Assembly (NCBI RefSeq): GCF_003597395.2 | Contig: NC_133771.1 | Coordinates: 60,989,099-61,053,098, forward strand | Reading direction: 5' to 3' | DNA length: 64,000 bases | DNA from: Chelonoidis abingdonii | Taxonomy: Eukaryota > Chordata > Testudines > Testudinidae | In this document: piece after piece, positions 34,879 through 46,641 of the stretch | Position numbering within the stretch: position 1 is the stretch's first letter | How the letters are laid out: every line of letters begins with the position of its first letter | Position numbers and translations under genes: made by a program | The notes under the pieces: model-generated | Databases searched by the model: none | Told to the model about the DNA's origin: nothing | What the model saw: only the letters and a program-made list of their open reading frames with translations

Positions 34879-35691
34879 TGTCATAGCTTTCCTACTCAGA
34901 TCTGACTCTAGAGTCAGAAATAGATGCTAGATGAAACCTCCAAGCTTAATTACCAGCTTAGATTGATAGCGCTGCCACCAGCCAGAAATTTCAGTATCTG
35001 ACTCACTTTGGTCTCCCAAAGCCTTCCTGGGGACCCAAGACTCAGATGCCCTGAGTCTGCAACAAAGGGAATACCCACTTCCTTCCCCCTCTTTACCTCC
35101 TTCAGGCTTCCCCTCGCTGGTTACCTGGAAGATTACGACTATTAAACTCCTTGAATTACAAACAGCAGAGAGGACAATTCACCTTCCCCTCCTTCTTTTT
35201 CCCCTCCCAGTCTTTCCTGAGAGAGACAGTATCCTGGCACAGAGATTCTATCCCTTGAGCCTCAACCAGAAAAGAAATCCAACAAGTTTTAAAAGAAGCT
35301 TTATATAAAGAAAAGAAAAGACATAAAAAGGTTCTGTATCAAGGTGACATATACTAGGGTCATTGGCTTAAAGAAAACAAAATGAATAAATACCTTATTC
35401 AAAAAGAAATACAATTTAAACATTCCAGCAAACTACACATAAATACAAAACAATAATAAAACCTATATTGTTTATACCTGTACTTACAACTGGGAAACAG
35501 AAGATAGAAAGTCTGGGAGATAGAAGATCACTCTCAGAGACGAGGAGGAACAGACTAGACAAAGACCCACCCACAAATTCCCTCCCTGAGCTTTGAAAAT
35601 CCGGTTTCCTGATTGGTCCTCTGATCAGGTGTTTGTTCCTTTGTTAAACCTTTACGGTAAAGAACATTACCCTTAGCTATCTGTTTATGAA
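34879..35691 (+). mobile_element. Solo LTR, TGTCA/TGACA family, copy 3, inside CR1
   Basis: It begins TGTCATAGC and ends CTGTTTATGAA, with a perfect 5-bp target duplication GGTCC (34874-34878, 35692-35696). It aligns over its whole length with 9523-10401 and 45753-46636, including the TTTATATAAAGAAAAG segment. It has no internal region, so it is a solo LTR left by recombination between two LTRs. Confidence 0.93.
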
Positions 35692-35696
35692 GGTCC

Positions 35697-36217
35697 ATCA
35701 TGAGGGAGAGATATTAAGAGGCTAGAACTCTTCATCTGAAAAGCAAGGGAGTATGATAGAGGTATATAACCATGAGTGATGTGGAGAAGTGTGATAAGGA
35801 AAATTATGTATTATTCCCGTAATACAAGAACTAGGGTCACAAATGAAATAATGGGCAGCAGGTTTAAAACATAAAGGAAATTCTTCTTCATGCAGTGCAC
35901 AGTCAACTTGTGGAATTTCTTACCTGAGGAGGTTGTGAAGGCTAGGACTATAACAGGGTTTAAAAGAAACTGATAAATTCATGGAGGTTAAGTCCATAAA
36001 TGGCTATTAGCCCAGGAATGGGTACTGGAATGATGTTCCTAGCCTCTGTTTGTCAGAGGATGGAGATGGATGGCAGGAGAGAGATCACTTAATCATTGCC
36101 TGTTAGGTCCACTCCCTCTGGGGCACCTGGCATTGACCACTGTTGGTAGACAGGATACTGGGCTAGATGGGCCTTTGGTCTGACCCGGTACGGACGTTCT
36201 TATGTTCTTATGTTCTG
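35697..36217 (+). mobile_element. CR1 LINE, 3' end
   Basis: A classic CR1 3' UTR: GGGAGAGATATTAAGAGGCT, ATAGAGGTATATAACCATGA, TGGGCTAGATGGGCCTTTGG, then the terminal tandem TTCTTATGTTCTTATGTTCT. CR1 elements end in short tandem repeats, not poly(A). It is 5'-truncated and non-coding. Confidence 0.95.
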
Positions 36218-39127
36218 GAAATTCCTGGGTTCAACCAGCTCTACTACTTCTTCCATGTTTAGATTCTATAGACTAGATTTACTATTCATGGACTTAAATG
36301 GATTTACACCCATTATGTTAGTGATAAATTGGCCCTATGATTTTATATCTTGCTAATGAAAAAGTAGTAGCAGCCCTCAAATATCAACCAAATGGAGACA
36401 TCTCACTGAAGGGAAAATATTTCTCTTGTGAGACATATATCAAGGAAGCACATTTCTAGAGCAGTTTAAATGCCATGCTGGCAATCAAGAACCTGGGGAT
36501 ACTGTAAATATGCAAGGAACCTCATAAGAATGTGTCTACTGTAGGACTGAGGATCAGGAAATGTGAGACTTGGTTGTTTCAGTTACAACATTTAAAATAT
36601 GTACAGGGAATTTCTGGTAGTTGGAGTACTATTATCTTGCATTGTGGCTATAGTCCTAGTGATCGAGCTATAGGTAAGGAGGCATGAGAACTTTTATTCT
36701 AAAACTCTTATTATACTTGCTCATAACTTTCTAAAACTTTTACCTTTCAGTCTGAAGTGTTCTGTCTTTGATCTTTCAGTGATCGCTAATTACTTTAGAA
36801 CGTTCAGTAACATTTTAGAATGAGTGAAGAAAAATACACTTTCCCATGTTAAAAAAAAATGGTGACACTTTGTGAAATCTCTAATTATAATATGATCTGG
36901 GGAAGAATGCTGAAATTTGGCTGGAAGTACCTCTGAATATTCCAGTGCAAATTGTCTCTGATTTGGTTGAGTTATAAAGTTTTGAAAGCGGTAGCACTTT
37001 AAAACATTATTCTTTCACTGTTTGAAAGAAAATTAGACTGGAGTGCGTGTGCATACCTAGTTACATTTGCTGCTCGGCAAAAACTGTAATGAACTTGCAC
37101 ATTGGATGAGGCTGGGCCCTCTATCAGAATCCAAGGTTCCGAATCTCCTTCCAGGTTGGATCCCAAATCACAAGATTATTATTTAGTTGGTTTGAGTTCA
37201 GATGTGGTCAAAATTCTTCCAAAATTTTGGCCCAAGATTGCGCAAGTCTTTCAAGCAGCCTGTGACCTGCTTGTTAGGGCCATAGTCTTTCAAGCAAAGT
37301 CGACAAGTGTCCAATATCATTGAAACAGAACTCTAGCCCTGATTTATCCTCAAACCCAAACCTAGCCTAATCTCAACATCTCTGGGACTTTTGGGGGTTC
37401 ATTGTCTGAAATATATGTGGATCTACTATATGCTGCTCTGAGCCAACCCCAGTTGGAGTAGTACAACAGGACCAAAACGTCAAAGTAAGTGAGTAGTTCT
37501 ATGAAACTTCCGCCATTTTCCCTTGAGTAAGGCTCCACCCTTCCTGTAACACTCTTTGTGTTATGTGAGTGTTTATGCTCCCTACAGCCCTTTCCTTTAA
37601 TGCATTTCAGGGAGAAACTGTTATCTGAAGAAATGTGAATAATTTCTGCTGTAGATAAGACATTGTGAATCCTTTAGATGGTAACACACAAAACATTTTC
37701 TGGAAACGTTAATAAGAATCCCAGCAATTTCTTGGTATCACCTTGAGAATAAGGGAACTATCATTCTGGTAAAGATGTAAGGAACAAAACAACTCTGACA
37801 ATACACAGCTTGAAGAGTAAATGTGCATCATATATTGATAAGAATAAGGCACACAAATCAACTTAACAATAGTGGCAGATGGTTGCCTATTTCCTCATAT
37901 GCATTACAAGATCCAGGAATCTAAAGGTTTTGTAGTTTCACAATTGATTCATATTGCAGCTGCTGCACTGTGTTGATGGCCATTTCTCCCTGAATTACGC
38001 TATGTACTAGAGATTGTGGTGAAAAAGCAGCAATTAAGCACCAAAGATTGTTTTCTACCGCCTATTCCCTAGGCTCTGATAAGAAGATATTGGAGACAGA
38101 CATATGAATAAACATGCTTTGAATCACTCTGGAATTAGTAATTTGAAAATCTTACATCTTTCCTATCTTTTCTAACCAACTGATTGGCTCTGTAATGAAC
38201 TAAGAGGTCTCTTATGCAGTGGCTCCCACTGCTTAGAAATTAGAAATGTGCTTCTGTGATTTATTCCCAGAATACAATAACATTCCTCTGCATGAAGCAG
38301 AAAAATGATTTGTCATGTGGCACCGGGAAGCAGGAAGAGCCAAATCATAGATGGTACAATTTTTGTGTAATAGCTAATAACTATTTGGGAACATATAAAC
38401 ATTGAACGTCCATGTTATCTTCCCTCCAAATGTAGGATGTAGTTGATCCAAACCATGAATGAATGAGGAGAAAATAGTACTGTTTATAATTCCTTGTACC
38501 TTCTCCAGGCAGAGATAAACTAGCTGTAATCATGTTGTTGGTTCAAGTTTGGCTTCATCATGTCCCACCATCACGTAAGATGAACTCTGGAAATCTTTAA
38601 ACTACAATTTTTCGTGGCTTTGGTGTCCAGCAAAAGGCCGAACGACACACACTTTGTGTTATAGTGTCATTATAGCTGATTCCCCTGTTTATTAAATGTA
38701 AATATTTGCTTAATTTAAAACAGTGGAATTACTATACATTCAGAGGGACCTAGGAGAGCAGGTAGCTTGCCTACAATGTAGACTATACCACATATGCTGC
38801 CTTAACACATTCGCAAAGAAGATATCTACTTATGGCATTTGAACAAAAAGAAAGGAAACAATCTACGTTGATCCTAATCCTCCACACAGATGTTAGCAAT
38901 TAGAGCAAGTTGATTCACAGTGGATGCATTTGTACAACATGAGGTTTCAAACAAAGACTTGTTACTGATTTGGATAATTAGAGTAAATTCATATGCCAGG
39001 CATACACTGTCACAGACGACTATTAACTGATCACTGTTATCACATGTCCATGCAGTCAGGCACATACCATACCATTTCTTAGATGCGGCAATGAATAAGA
39101 TATCAGAGACACAGAGTGTAAGCGGCC
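36218..39127. other. No gene seen
   Basis: About 2.9 kb of AT-rich DNA. A degenerate palindromic-family trace is at about 36265-36345. I find no complete transposon or plausible exon. Confidence 0.4.
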
Positions 39128-39801
39128 TGTCTAAACAGATATTTAAGGGAATGCCTTTTTACCTGCAAAGGGTAGAAGTTCACCTAGCCTAGCTGACACC
39201 TGACCAGAGGTAGAACCAATGGCACAGAATGTTTCAAACGAAGGAGGAAGTTTTTCCTTTTTTAGAGTGAAAAAGATCAAGGACCAGCCTCTTATCAGAG
39301 TAGCAAGTTTTGAAAGGGGATTAAATAGGTTTATGTTTTTTTTTTCTTGTAACTTGTCCTGTACCATTGAGGTGATGGTCAAATGGGGTATTTGGGTAAG
39401 TTTTTGTGTAACTAAATTTGTGCCCAGTGAACACTTCTGTGGTTTGAATCTGTTGTCTGTGAGAGAGCTGGTATGGCAATCTCCCGAGGGTTTTCTTTAC
39501 TTCTTCTTTTCTTTAATTTAAAAGCCTTTTTCTAATACGGTTTGTTTGCTCTTGTTTTCGAGAATTCAAGGGAATTGGATCGGTGGCGGAAAAGGAGGGG
39601 GGGTTAAATTTCCCCTTTAGATCCAGGGTTTGGATCTGTGGTTCACAGGAAATTGGTTGAAGTCCTCAAGCCATACCAGGGAAAAAGGGGATACTTGGGG
39701 GGGGGGCGCGATACCCAGATCTAAGTTAGTAATTAGGCTTAGAAGTGTCATGCATGTCCCCACATCTGTACCCTAAAGTTCAGAGTGGGAAGACATTGAC
39801 A
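39128..39801 (-). mobile_element. Solo LTR, TGTCA/TGACA family, copy 4
   Basis: On the plus strand it starts TGTCTAAACAGATAT and ends AGACATTGACA. Its reverse complement shares with the other copies the TTAATTACTAACTTAG-like block, the CCTGGTATGG region and the 'CCTCTGGTCAGGTGTCAG' end block (read here as CTGACACCTGACCAGAGG). It is diverged, with a G-rich run near 39690-39710. The flanks CGGCC/GGCGC do not form a clean duplication. Confidence 0.8.
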
Positions 39802-40179
39802 GGCGCCCCTGCCAATGGGGAGGACAATATGTGGCTGCCCATCCTTTGTGTGTGGGAGGGTCTCCTCACAATCCATGAATGGCCCCGTTAAGTTGCGGGC
39901 TGGGAACTAATACCGCCCCTAACAATCTCATGCACAAGTCCGAGTACAAGGCGACCAGGGATGGTGAGACTGCATGCAGGCCACAAACAGGGCGCACCTA
40001 AGGGAAGATTTCCCTGAGTCAAGCCAAATTCCCTCTGGCAAATGGTGGAAGGTAAGACTGTATTTCTATTAATTTGTTAATAACTTCATTTAAGACTGAA
40101 TTCACAGTTTTATGGCCAGAGGACATCTCTATTCTATTTGACTTCCTGTTATGACACAATCACCAGTAATGTCCTGCAT
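39802..40179. other. Unassigned, GC-richer left part
   Basis: The sequence at about 39802-40060 is GC-richer than its surroundings and may be an older repeat into which the LTR inserted. I cannot name it. Confidence 0.35.
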
Positions 40180-40560
40180 CCAAGCCCTAACTTCTGACTG
40201 AGTTTCCATCATACTTTTTTAGAAGAGCCAAGTTTTATTTAAACGACTGGGAGTGGAGAATCTATTCCATCTCTAGGTAGTTGTATCCAATGACCTCACT
40301 GTAAATGTGCACCTTATTCTAATGTGAATTTATCCAACCTTCTCTCTCCAGCACTTCTGCCAGATTAAAGACCCTTTCTTTCTTGACAATCAGAAATCTT
40401 TTCACCTGAAGGTACATTACAGGCCACAATTAAGTAAACACTAATCTCTCTTGGAATAAGCTAAAGAACAGCTCTTAAGTCTCTTACTGTGAGGAGATTT
40501 TCCGATTTCAGATAATTTTTGTAGTTCTTTTTGAACCCTTTTTATCGCTGAGCAAATTTT
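40180..40560 (-). mobile_element. CR1 LINE fragment, diverged
   Basis: The order of blocks equals that of the 3' UTR of the minus-strand CR1 at 58310-58700: AACTTCTGACTGAGTTTCC, GAGAATCTATTCCATCTC, CCAGATTAAAGACCC, TCTCTTACTGTGAGG and TTTTTGAACCC. It is short, heavily mutated and without coding capacity. Confidence 0.6.
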
Positions 40561-41237
40561 GGGCAGGGGGGCACAGTCCTAGTTCTTCTACTCAGCGTTA
40601 GATTATCAGTGAATAATTCTATGGATAGTTCAGGCCTCTGCACTTGTTATTGCTAGGAAGTAAGAAAGTGATTTTGCTTTGCAATTATGTGTAGTTCCCA
40701 CATTACTGACATGGGAACTTTCACAGTTCCACTTATCTTGCTTTGTCTTATAGCATTAAATAGGCATATGCCAAATTCTTATTTTTGTTATAGTTAGTGT
40801 AAATCTGTAGACCCTCTACTCAAGTCAGCATTCTAATTCGCCAATTCTAAATTCCTTTGAATGTGAGTAGACACAAGTGCTAGTCTATAGGTGTTAACAT
40901 TCATTGCAGTGATTAAATAAAGAGAATCAGCTGGAATAAATCCACAAGTTATTCTAAGGACACCAATTTAATTAAGAATTTTGTGAAGTGGTGTATTTGT
41001 TGTGTTGCTAAAAGTATCTCAGGAGTGTCTCCAGGATTATCTTCAGGGTCGATTGGGATGAGTTTGACAAAATAATTGGAACTATGTTTTTTAAACTAAA
41101 ATGATCAGCTCTTTTTTTTGGCTCAAATTCCAATTCTCTCTATTAATAGTCCACTCAAACTGTATAATTATAATAGCAATACTTAGCACTTCAGTAATGT
41201 TTTTCATTTTTGCACTTGCAATGGAGGCTCAATCACA
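40561..41237. other. No feature recognised
   Basis: AT-rich sequence, no gene. Confidence 0.4.
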
Positions 41238-41440
41238 CTGAATCAGGCCAGTAGACTCTCTAGTCTACTATCCCCTTGGACAGTGATCAGTTCTAGATGT
41301 TTCAGAGAATGGTGCATGAAACCCCCTGGTGGACATTTATGCAATAACTTGCCCACAGAGGATGTTCTTGAATCCCCATCAGTTAGTGACTGATTCATGC
41401 CCTGAAGCATGAGGGCTCATATACTTGCAACCCTTCTGCC
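41238..41440 (+). repeat. Interspersed repeat, CR1-like 3' UTR type
   Basis: ACTGAATCAGGCCAGTAGAC, AGATGTTTCAGAGAATGG and ATGCCCTGAAGCATGAGGG form a block order I associate with CR1-type 3' UTRs in turtles. No second copy in this window confirms it. Confidence 0.4.
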
Positions 41441-41460
41441 TGTCTGAGTTGGCAGCAACA

Positions 41461-42900
41461 AGGGCCGGGTTCCGTATCTAGGGGTTCTGTTTCAATAATG
41501 CAATGCAAAACCAGCTCGAGCCCCCACCCAGTGACCTGGGACAATTACATACCACTGCTGGGCTCCTCTGGGAGGCAATACTTCCCCTCTCGCAAGAATG
41601 GAGTCTGAGGGTAGCAAAAATCCATTTAATAAAGAAGGGAAACAATGCGGCATTATGTTGGGGAAATACCACAAACAGGATTCATAACACAAACCATGAG
41701 CAAAAGACCCACCCCAGGCTAGTTTGACAGGCCCTCAGGGTCTTAAGTCCAACCATCCAAAAGATCACCCCAAAATCCCAAAATCCAACACCCCAAAAGT
41801 CTCGAGTCCAGCAACTCAAAAATCTCCCCAAAAGTCCAACAACCTAAAAGTCTCTGACCCTGGTCAGTGCAGCCTCAGAGCTCAAAAGTTTATCTGCAGG
41901 GTTCTACACACCCCTTCCTCCCCAGCTGAGTGGAAATGGGAGGGGAGAAAAGGGGCACACAGACTGTTAAGGGGCACCTTACATAGTCCAAGGCCGACTG
42001 CCCTGCCTCTCCATGGGGTTCTGCTGCAGCCTTCACCACGAGTCGCTACACTCCACCAACCATCCTGTGAGCCGTTCCTGCCATCCCACAAACTGCTCCG
42101 CTCCGCTTGCCATCCTGCAGGCCGCTCCAACCAGCCCGCAAACTGCTCATCTCGGCTCGGTTCAGCTCAGTTCCACTCCGCTCATCATCCCATGGGCATC
42201 TGTTCCACTCCGCTCTGCTCTACTCACCATCCCATGGGCTGCTCCAGCTGGCCTGCAAACTACTCCACTCCGCTCGTCATCCCACAAACTGCTCTGCCAG
42301 TGGCTTAGCAATATATCTTCAGGCTCCCCCACTAATCAACACAGCACCCAATGATCTCAGCACCCAGCAATCTTAGCAATTTAGTAATTTCTGCTCATAG
42401 TAGGGGAGCCCCAGTGCTGGTGCACCATTGGCCCAAAGTGAATTCAGTACAGCAGCCTGTAACTAGACCCTTAATGGAATCAAAATGAGCTCTACCCTTC
42501 AATATTGCAGAGAGAAGGAGGTACAATCAGTGTTTTAGGCCCTCAAAGTGGCCCATGCCATCAAGTACAAATACCAGTCCCCAGCCTTTCTCAGTTCACT
42601 GGATTTTGGAACCCATGTCTCTTGTCTAGCGAGTTCTACTTAGTTGATGGTGAGACCCTCTGTCATAAAACTGTTTAATTATCCTTCATTCACATAATCA
42701 GGGTAACAACACTGTGTTCCGCCTGCCCCAATAACAGTGAAACCGGGGATCCCACAGCTGCCAAAGTGACCATTTTGGGCTGCTGTGGGCTTGTGCTAGT
42801 CAGAGTGGGTGTGCCTGTGCAAACCAGATCAGACCCTGAAGTTCTTTTCCACACTCACCACAATTCATCACCAGATGTCAGGGTAGAGCTCATCCTGACT
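41461..42900. repeat. LTR-like interspersed repeat with internal arrays
   Basis: This stretch is GC-richer than its flanks and organised like a long terminal repeat, but ends and target duplications could not be read. It contains two low-complexity parts. At 41735-41870 there are degenerate repeats of an 'AAAAGTCCAACAACC'-like unit; at 42040-42300 there are degenerate units around 'CCATCCCACAAACTGCTCC'. The open frame 41724-42308 (194 codons, +), the longest non-gap frame in the window, is Pro/Ser/His-rich, lies entirely over these arrays and shows no domain. I do not regard it as a gene. Confidence 0.45.
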
Positions 42901-43074
42901 CTTCTTACCTCCTTTATTTAAAAAAAATCTTACTTAATATAACACTGGGTATTCACATAATGGACCAGATCAGATAGCCCAGGTTACAGTGGCTCTTTCT
43001 TTTAGATCAATAGATCCTGGGTTCAATCTTCATAGAGTACCAAGCTCAAACCTTCTTCGAATCCTACTAAGCTC

Positions 43075-43600
43075 AATGATATTTCATGGTAATGACTTCC
43101 ACAGGTTAACTGTGTGTTGTGTAAAAGTATTTCTGTTTATTTGTTATAAATGTGTTGTCTTTGGATTTCAGTGAATGTCCCCTTTTTTAATAAAGAAGTA
43201 GCTGATTGAATTTCCTTATACCATCCATTTTTATGCCCTTATCCTGCTCCTCTTATTTTCCAACTCTGTAAACAAAACTTTTCAAGTATTTTCTTTCCTT
43301 CTTCATGCAGAAGTATTTCCAGGCTGCTAAGCATTTTCACCACCAATTTCTGAATGTTCTTTTTACACTATATCTTGGTTGAGATTGGGTGCTCAGAACC
43401 AGACAAGTATTCTGGGTCAAAGTATAGTGTGGACTTATGTAATAGTATTGTATCTTCAGTATTACCTTCCAACCCATTCTATCTACCATTTTGATTGACT
43501 TCAGTGGGCTATGGATCAGTCCCTCAGGGACCATATAGGTGTTTTTCAATTCTGTTTATAACTATAACCCATTTTTTTTCATATTGGAATTAAGCTTGCT
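43075..43600 (-). mobile_element. CR1 LINE fragment, old subfamily
   Basis: The plus-strand text CTTCCACAGGTTAACTGTG, TTTCAGTGAATGTCCCC, TTCTGAATG near 43350 and 'GTATTCTGGGTCAAAGTATAG' followed by a 'TGACTTCAGTGGG' block runs in the order of a CR1 3' UTR read backwards. It is old and without coding capacity. The assignment is from recalled consensus, with partial support from 35697-36217 read in reverse. Confidence 0.55.
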
Positions 43601-45400
43601 GGTCAGTAAACATTACCTATTTAATTAATTCCCCATAACACCCAGGGCAGGCAAGTAAGCAATACTGTAGAACTGGTCATTTGCACTGCTAATTCATTTT
43701 TGCTGTATTTATGGGTTTGAAAAAATTGTGAAGCCTCATTAATAATTAGCAGTGAAACTTCAGATTTCCAGCCTGCTGCTAGCTGCATCTGCCTCCTCTG
43801 TATCTGCCAGTTCTTTCCCTCCCTTCTAAAAGGCCAGTTAATGCCTGTCTTCTGTGTCTGCCCTGCCTTTTGCAAGGTTGCAGGAACATACTGCAAACCT
43901 TTCCCTTTCTTCCATGCCCTTCCCCACTTCCTAAGCCACCCACTCCTTCCCTTCTGTCCAGAATATCCATCTACCCAGCATCAGTATTCAGCTATTTTTA
44001 TTGTTATAGCAACAAGAACAAGCCCAAAATGGAGGTAGTTGCTTCTGAGCTTCCAACATGTGCATTTCAGTAGCCGTTTTAAATATTCTAAAACATGGTT
44101 TCTCAATCTGGGTGTCATGAAGAAATCTAGGGTAGCATTTTACCAAAATAATATCTGCATAAATAGAGACTAAATAATCATAACAAAACCTAGTTTTTAT
44201 ACACAGAGGCAGACTGACAATTAAAAACTAACAAACAGAAAGAGTAAATACTACTGCTTATCCACATTAAGTCCTATAGCTTTGTTCCAAAATTATTTTA
44301 AATTAGAAAAATAATCCATATACAGGAGATTTTCCCACTTATTTCAAAGATAAGGTATTTTTTTTTTAAACAGACAATAGTCTTCCTACTACCAGATAAG
44401 AGAAGTAAGGGGCCTATTGCTACAGACATCATTCATAACTTTTAGCTAGCCACACAAGTTTCATACTTGGAGCTCTGTTCTGACATTATGGGTGAATTCC
44501 AAGCCCCACTAAAATCAACAGGAGTGTTGGCATAGACTTCACTGAGGCTGGGATTTCACTCTATGTGTTTCTCTCTGTGCCTTTGGAAAGAGAGGCATGC
44601 TACTAGCATGGAATATGTTTGACCAAAAGAGTGAAATAAGGATATCCTGCTATACCTTGATTACAACTACTGATGTCGAGGGGCTACACATATAAGCAAG
44701 GCTTTATAAAATCAGGTGCTAACCTCCAATATCAATCAATTATGTTCTTAATGCTCAAGGATTAAGCATAACAGTGCATCTGGGCTAATGTCCTCCCTAG
44801 CACTGAGATGGAGATCAAAAGAAAGAAGAAAATTAGATCGATTATATCTCCTGGGTCTGAAAAACATTAAGGCACTGATCTACAAAAAAATGATACATAT
44901 GCTTAGTTAACATTGTCATGAGTGTTTAAAGGTTTGGGTTGATATTTTGTCCTGGTTGTTGCTAACTCTATTTTCTTTTGAATCTTTGCTGGTTATTACA
45001 TTGAACCCGCTTTATTTTTAGAATTAAGAAGATGGTGGATAACACTTGCTCTATGTAACAGAAAAAAAATGAAAAAAAAATGGCCTGATTGTCATTTATA
45101 CTAAGACTCTTTCACACTGTTCCAGTACATAAGAGGATCTTCAAGTGAACCTTAAGATTCTTTTACACTGTGAATGTAGAGAAATATATGAAAATTAGGC
45201 TTTTAATAAATAATGAAGAAAGAAAAATTATAGGTCCAGATCCTTCGATGGTGTAAATCGGTATAGCTCTATTGACTTTAATGGATGTATACCAATTTAT
45301 TCCAGCTGACAATCTAGTGCTATATGTTTTGGTTGCATTATTTTCTGTTCATTTATTATTTTATAATCATTTTTCTAAGCAGCTGAGTGGGTGATAGGAG
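43601..45400. other. No gene; one hairpin repeat trace
   Basis: AT-rich sequence. The stretch 45233-45320 is a degenerate hairpin (GATGGTGTAAATCGGTATA pairs with TATACCAATTTATTCCAGC) of the dispersed palindromic family; a second trace is near 44490-44570. Confidence 0.45.
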
Positions 45401-45405
45401 ATTTT

Positions 45406-45439
<34 letters not shown>

Positions 45440-45440
45440 A
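45401..45440. repeat. Compound TA/CA microsatellite
   Basis: A run of TA dinucleotides passes directly into a run of CA dinucleotides. This is the longest dinucleotide array in the window. Confidence 0.95.
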
Positions 45441-45752
45441 ATATTGGTTCTGATTTATTTATTATAATTTGTTATGGAAAAATGGATTAACTATACAAAC
45501 TGTGTAACTGGCCTCCTGACCTGGAAACAATGGGAGTTTCGCCTGAGTAAGGATGGTGGGCTCGGGAACTTTGTTGGGTTTCTCCAGCCACAAGTTTCTT
45601 TTTAGTAAAAAATGAAGCATGGATTCTAAAGTGGTTTCATGTCTATGCATGTTTTTATTTTATTTTGAGGAGCAGAACACTGTGGAAATATGCCAAGTTA
45701 TGCTCTTTAGCCCCATTGCAAGAACTATTAGAAAAAACATTTTGTTCCCCTC

Positions 45753-46636
45753 TGTCAAGGTTTTTCTCCCCCACTTTGAAATTTAGCATCCAAAAAGTGG
45801 GGACCTGCATGATCACTTTTAAGCTTAATTACCAGCTTAAATTTGGTACGCTGCCATCAGCCAAAAATATAGTGTTTGACACACTTCCTGTTCCCCCAAA
45901 ACCTTCCCTGGGGAACACAAATCCAAACCCCTTGAGTCTTAAAACAAGGAGAAATAAACCATCCCCTTTCCTTTTCTCCCCCCAGACTTTCCCCTCCCTT
46001 GGTTGCCTTGGGAAGCTTCACACCGATCCAAACTCCTTGGATCTTAAACAAATGAGGAATTAACCCTCCCCCCTTCCTTTCCCCCGCACCAATCCCTGGT
46101 AAGTTTAGACTCAATGCCTTGGATTCTAAAACAAGGAAAAAATCAATCAGGTTCTTAAAAAGAAAGCTTTTAATTAAAAAAAGAAAAGCTAAAATTTATC
46201 TCTGTAAAATCACGATGGAAAATGCTTTACAGGGTATTCAAATTCATATAGACTAGAGGGACTTCCCCCCCAGGCTTAGATTCAAAGTTACAGCAAACAG
46301 AGGTAAAAATCCTTCCAGCAAAAGGAAAAACATTCACAAGTTGAAAGAAAACAAACGTAAGACTAATCCGCCTTGCCTGGCTATATTTACAATTTTGAAA
46401 CATGGAAGACTGATTCAGAAAGATTTGGAGAGCCTGGGTGTAAGTCTGGTCCCTCTTTGTCCCAAGAGTGAACAACGAACAAAACAAACAACACAAACAA
46501 AGACTTTCCTCCACCAAGATTTGAAAGTATCTTGTTCCCCCATTGGTCCTCTGGTCAGGTGTCAGCCAGGTTTCCTGAGCTTCTTAACCCTTTACAGGTA
46601 AAAGAGACATTAATTCTTAACTATCTGTTTATGACA
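45753..46636 (+). mobile_element. Solo LTR, TGTCA/TGACA family, copy 5 (best bounded)
   Basis: It begins TGTCAAGG, ends CTGTTTATGACA and has a perfect 5-bp duplication CCCTC (45748-45752, 46637-46641). At 884 bp it is the best preserved copy. It has the TTAATTACCAGCTTAAATTT block, repeated CTTCCCTGGGGAAC/CCTTGG-type segments, and the end block ATTGGTCCTCTGGTCAGG. There is no internal region. Short open frames in it are not genes. Confidence 0.95.
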
Positions 46637-46641
46637 CCCTC

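Noticed and set aside
42040..42300. Array of CCATCCCACAAACTGCT-like units as a satellite
   Set aside because: The units are degenerate, few and confined to one interspersed repeat, so it is an internal minisatellite at most.
42960..43060. tRNA-derived SINE, because of GGTTCAATC (B-box-like)
   Set aside because: No A-box at the right distance and no SINE body; the match is too short.
45401..45440. TA/CA run as a CRISPR-like or functional array
   Set aside because: It is an ordinary dinucleotide microsatellite without spacers.
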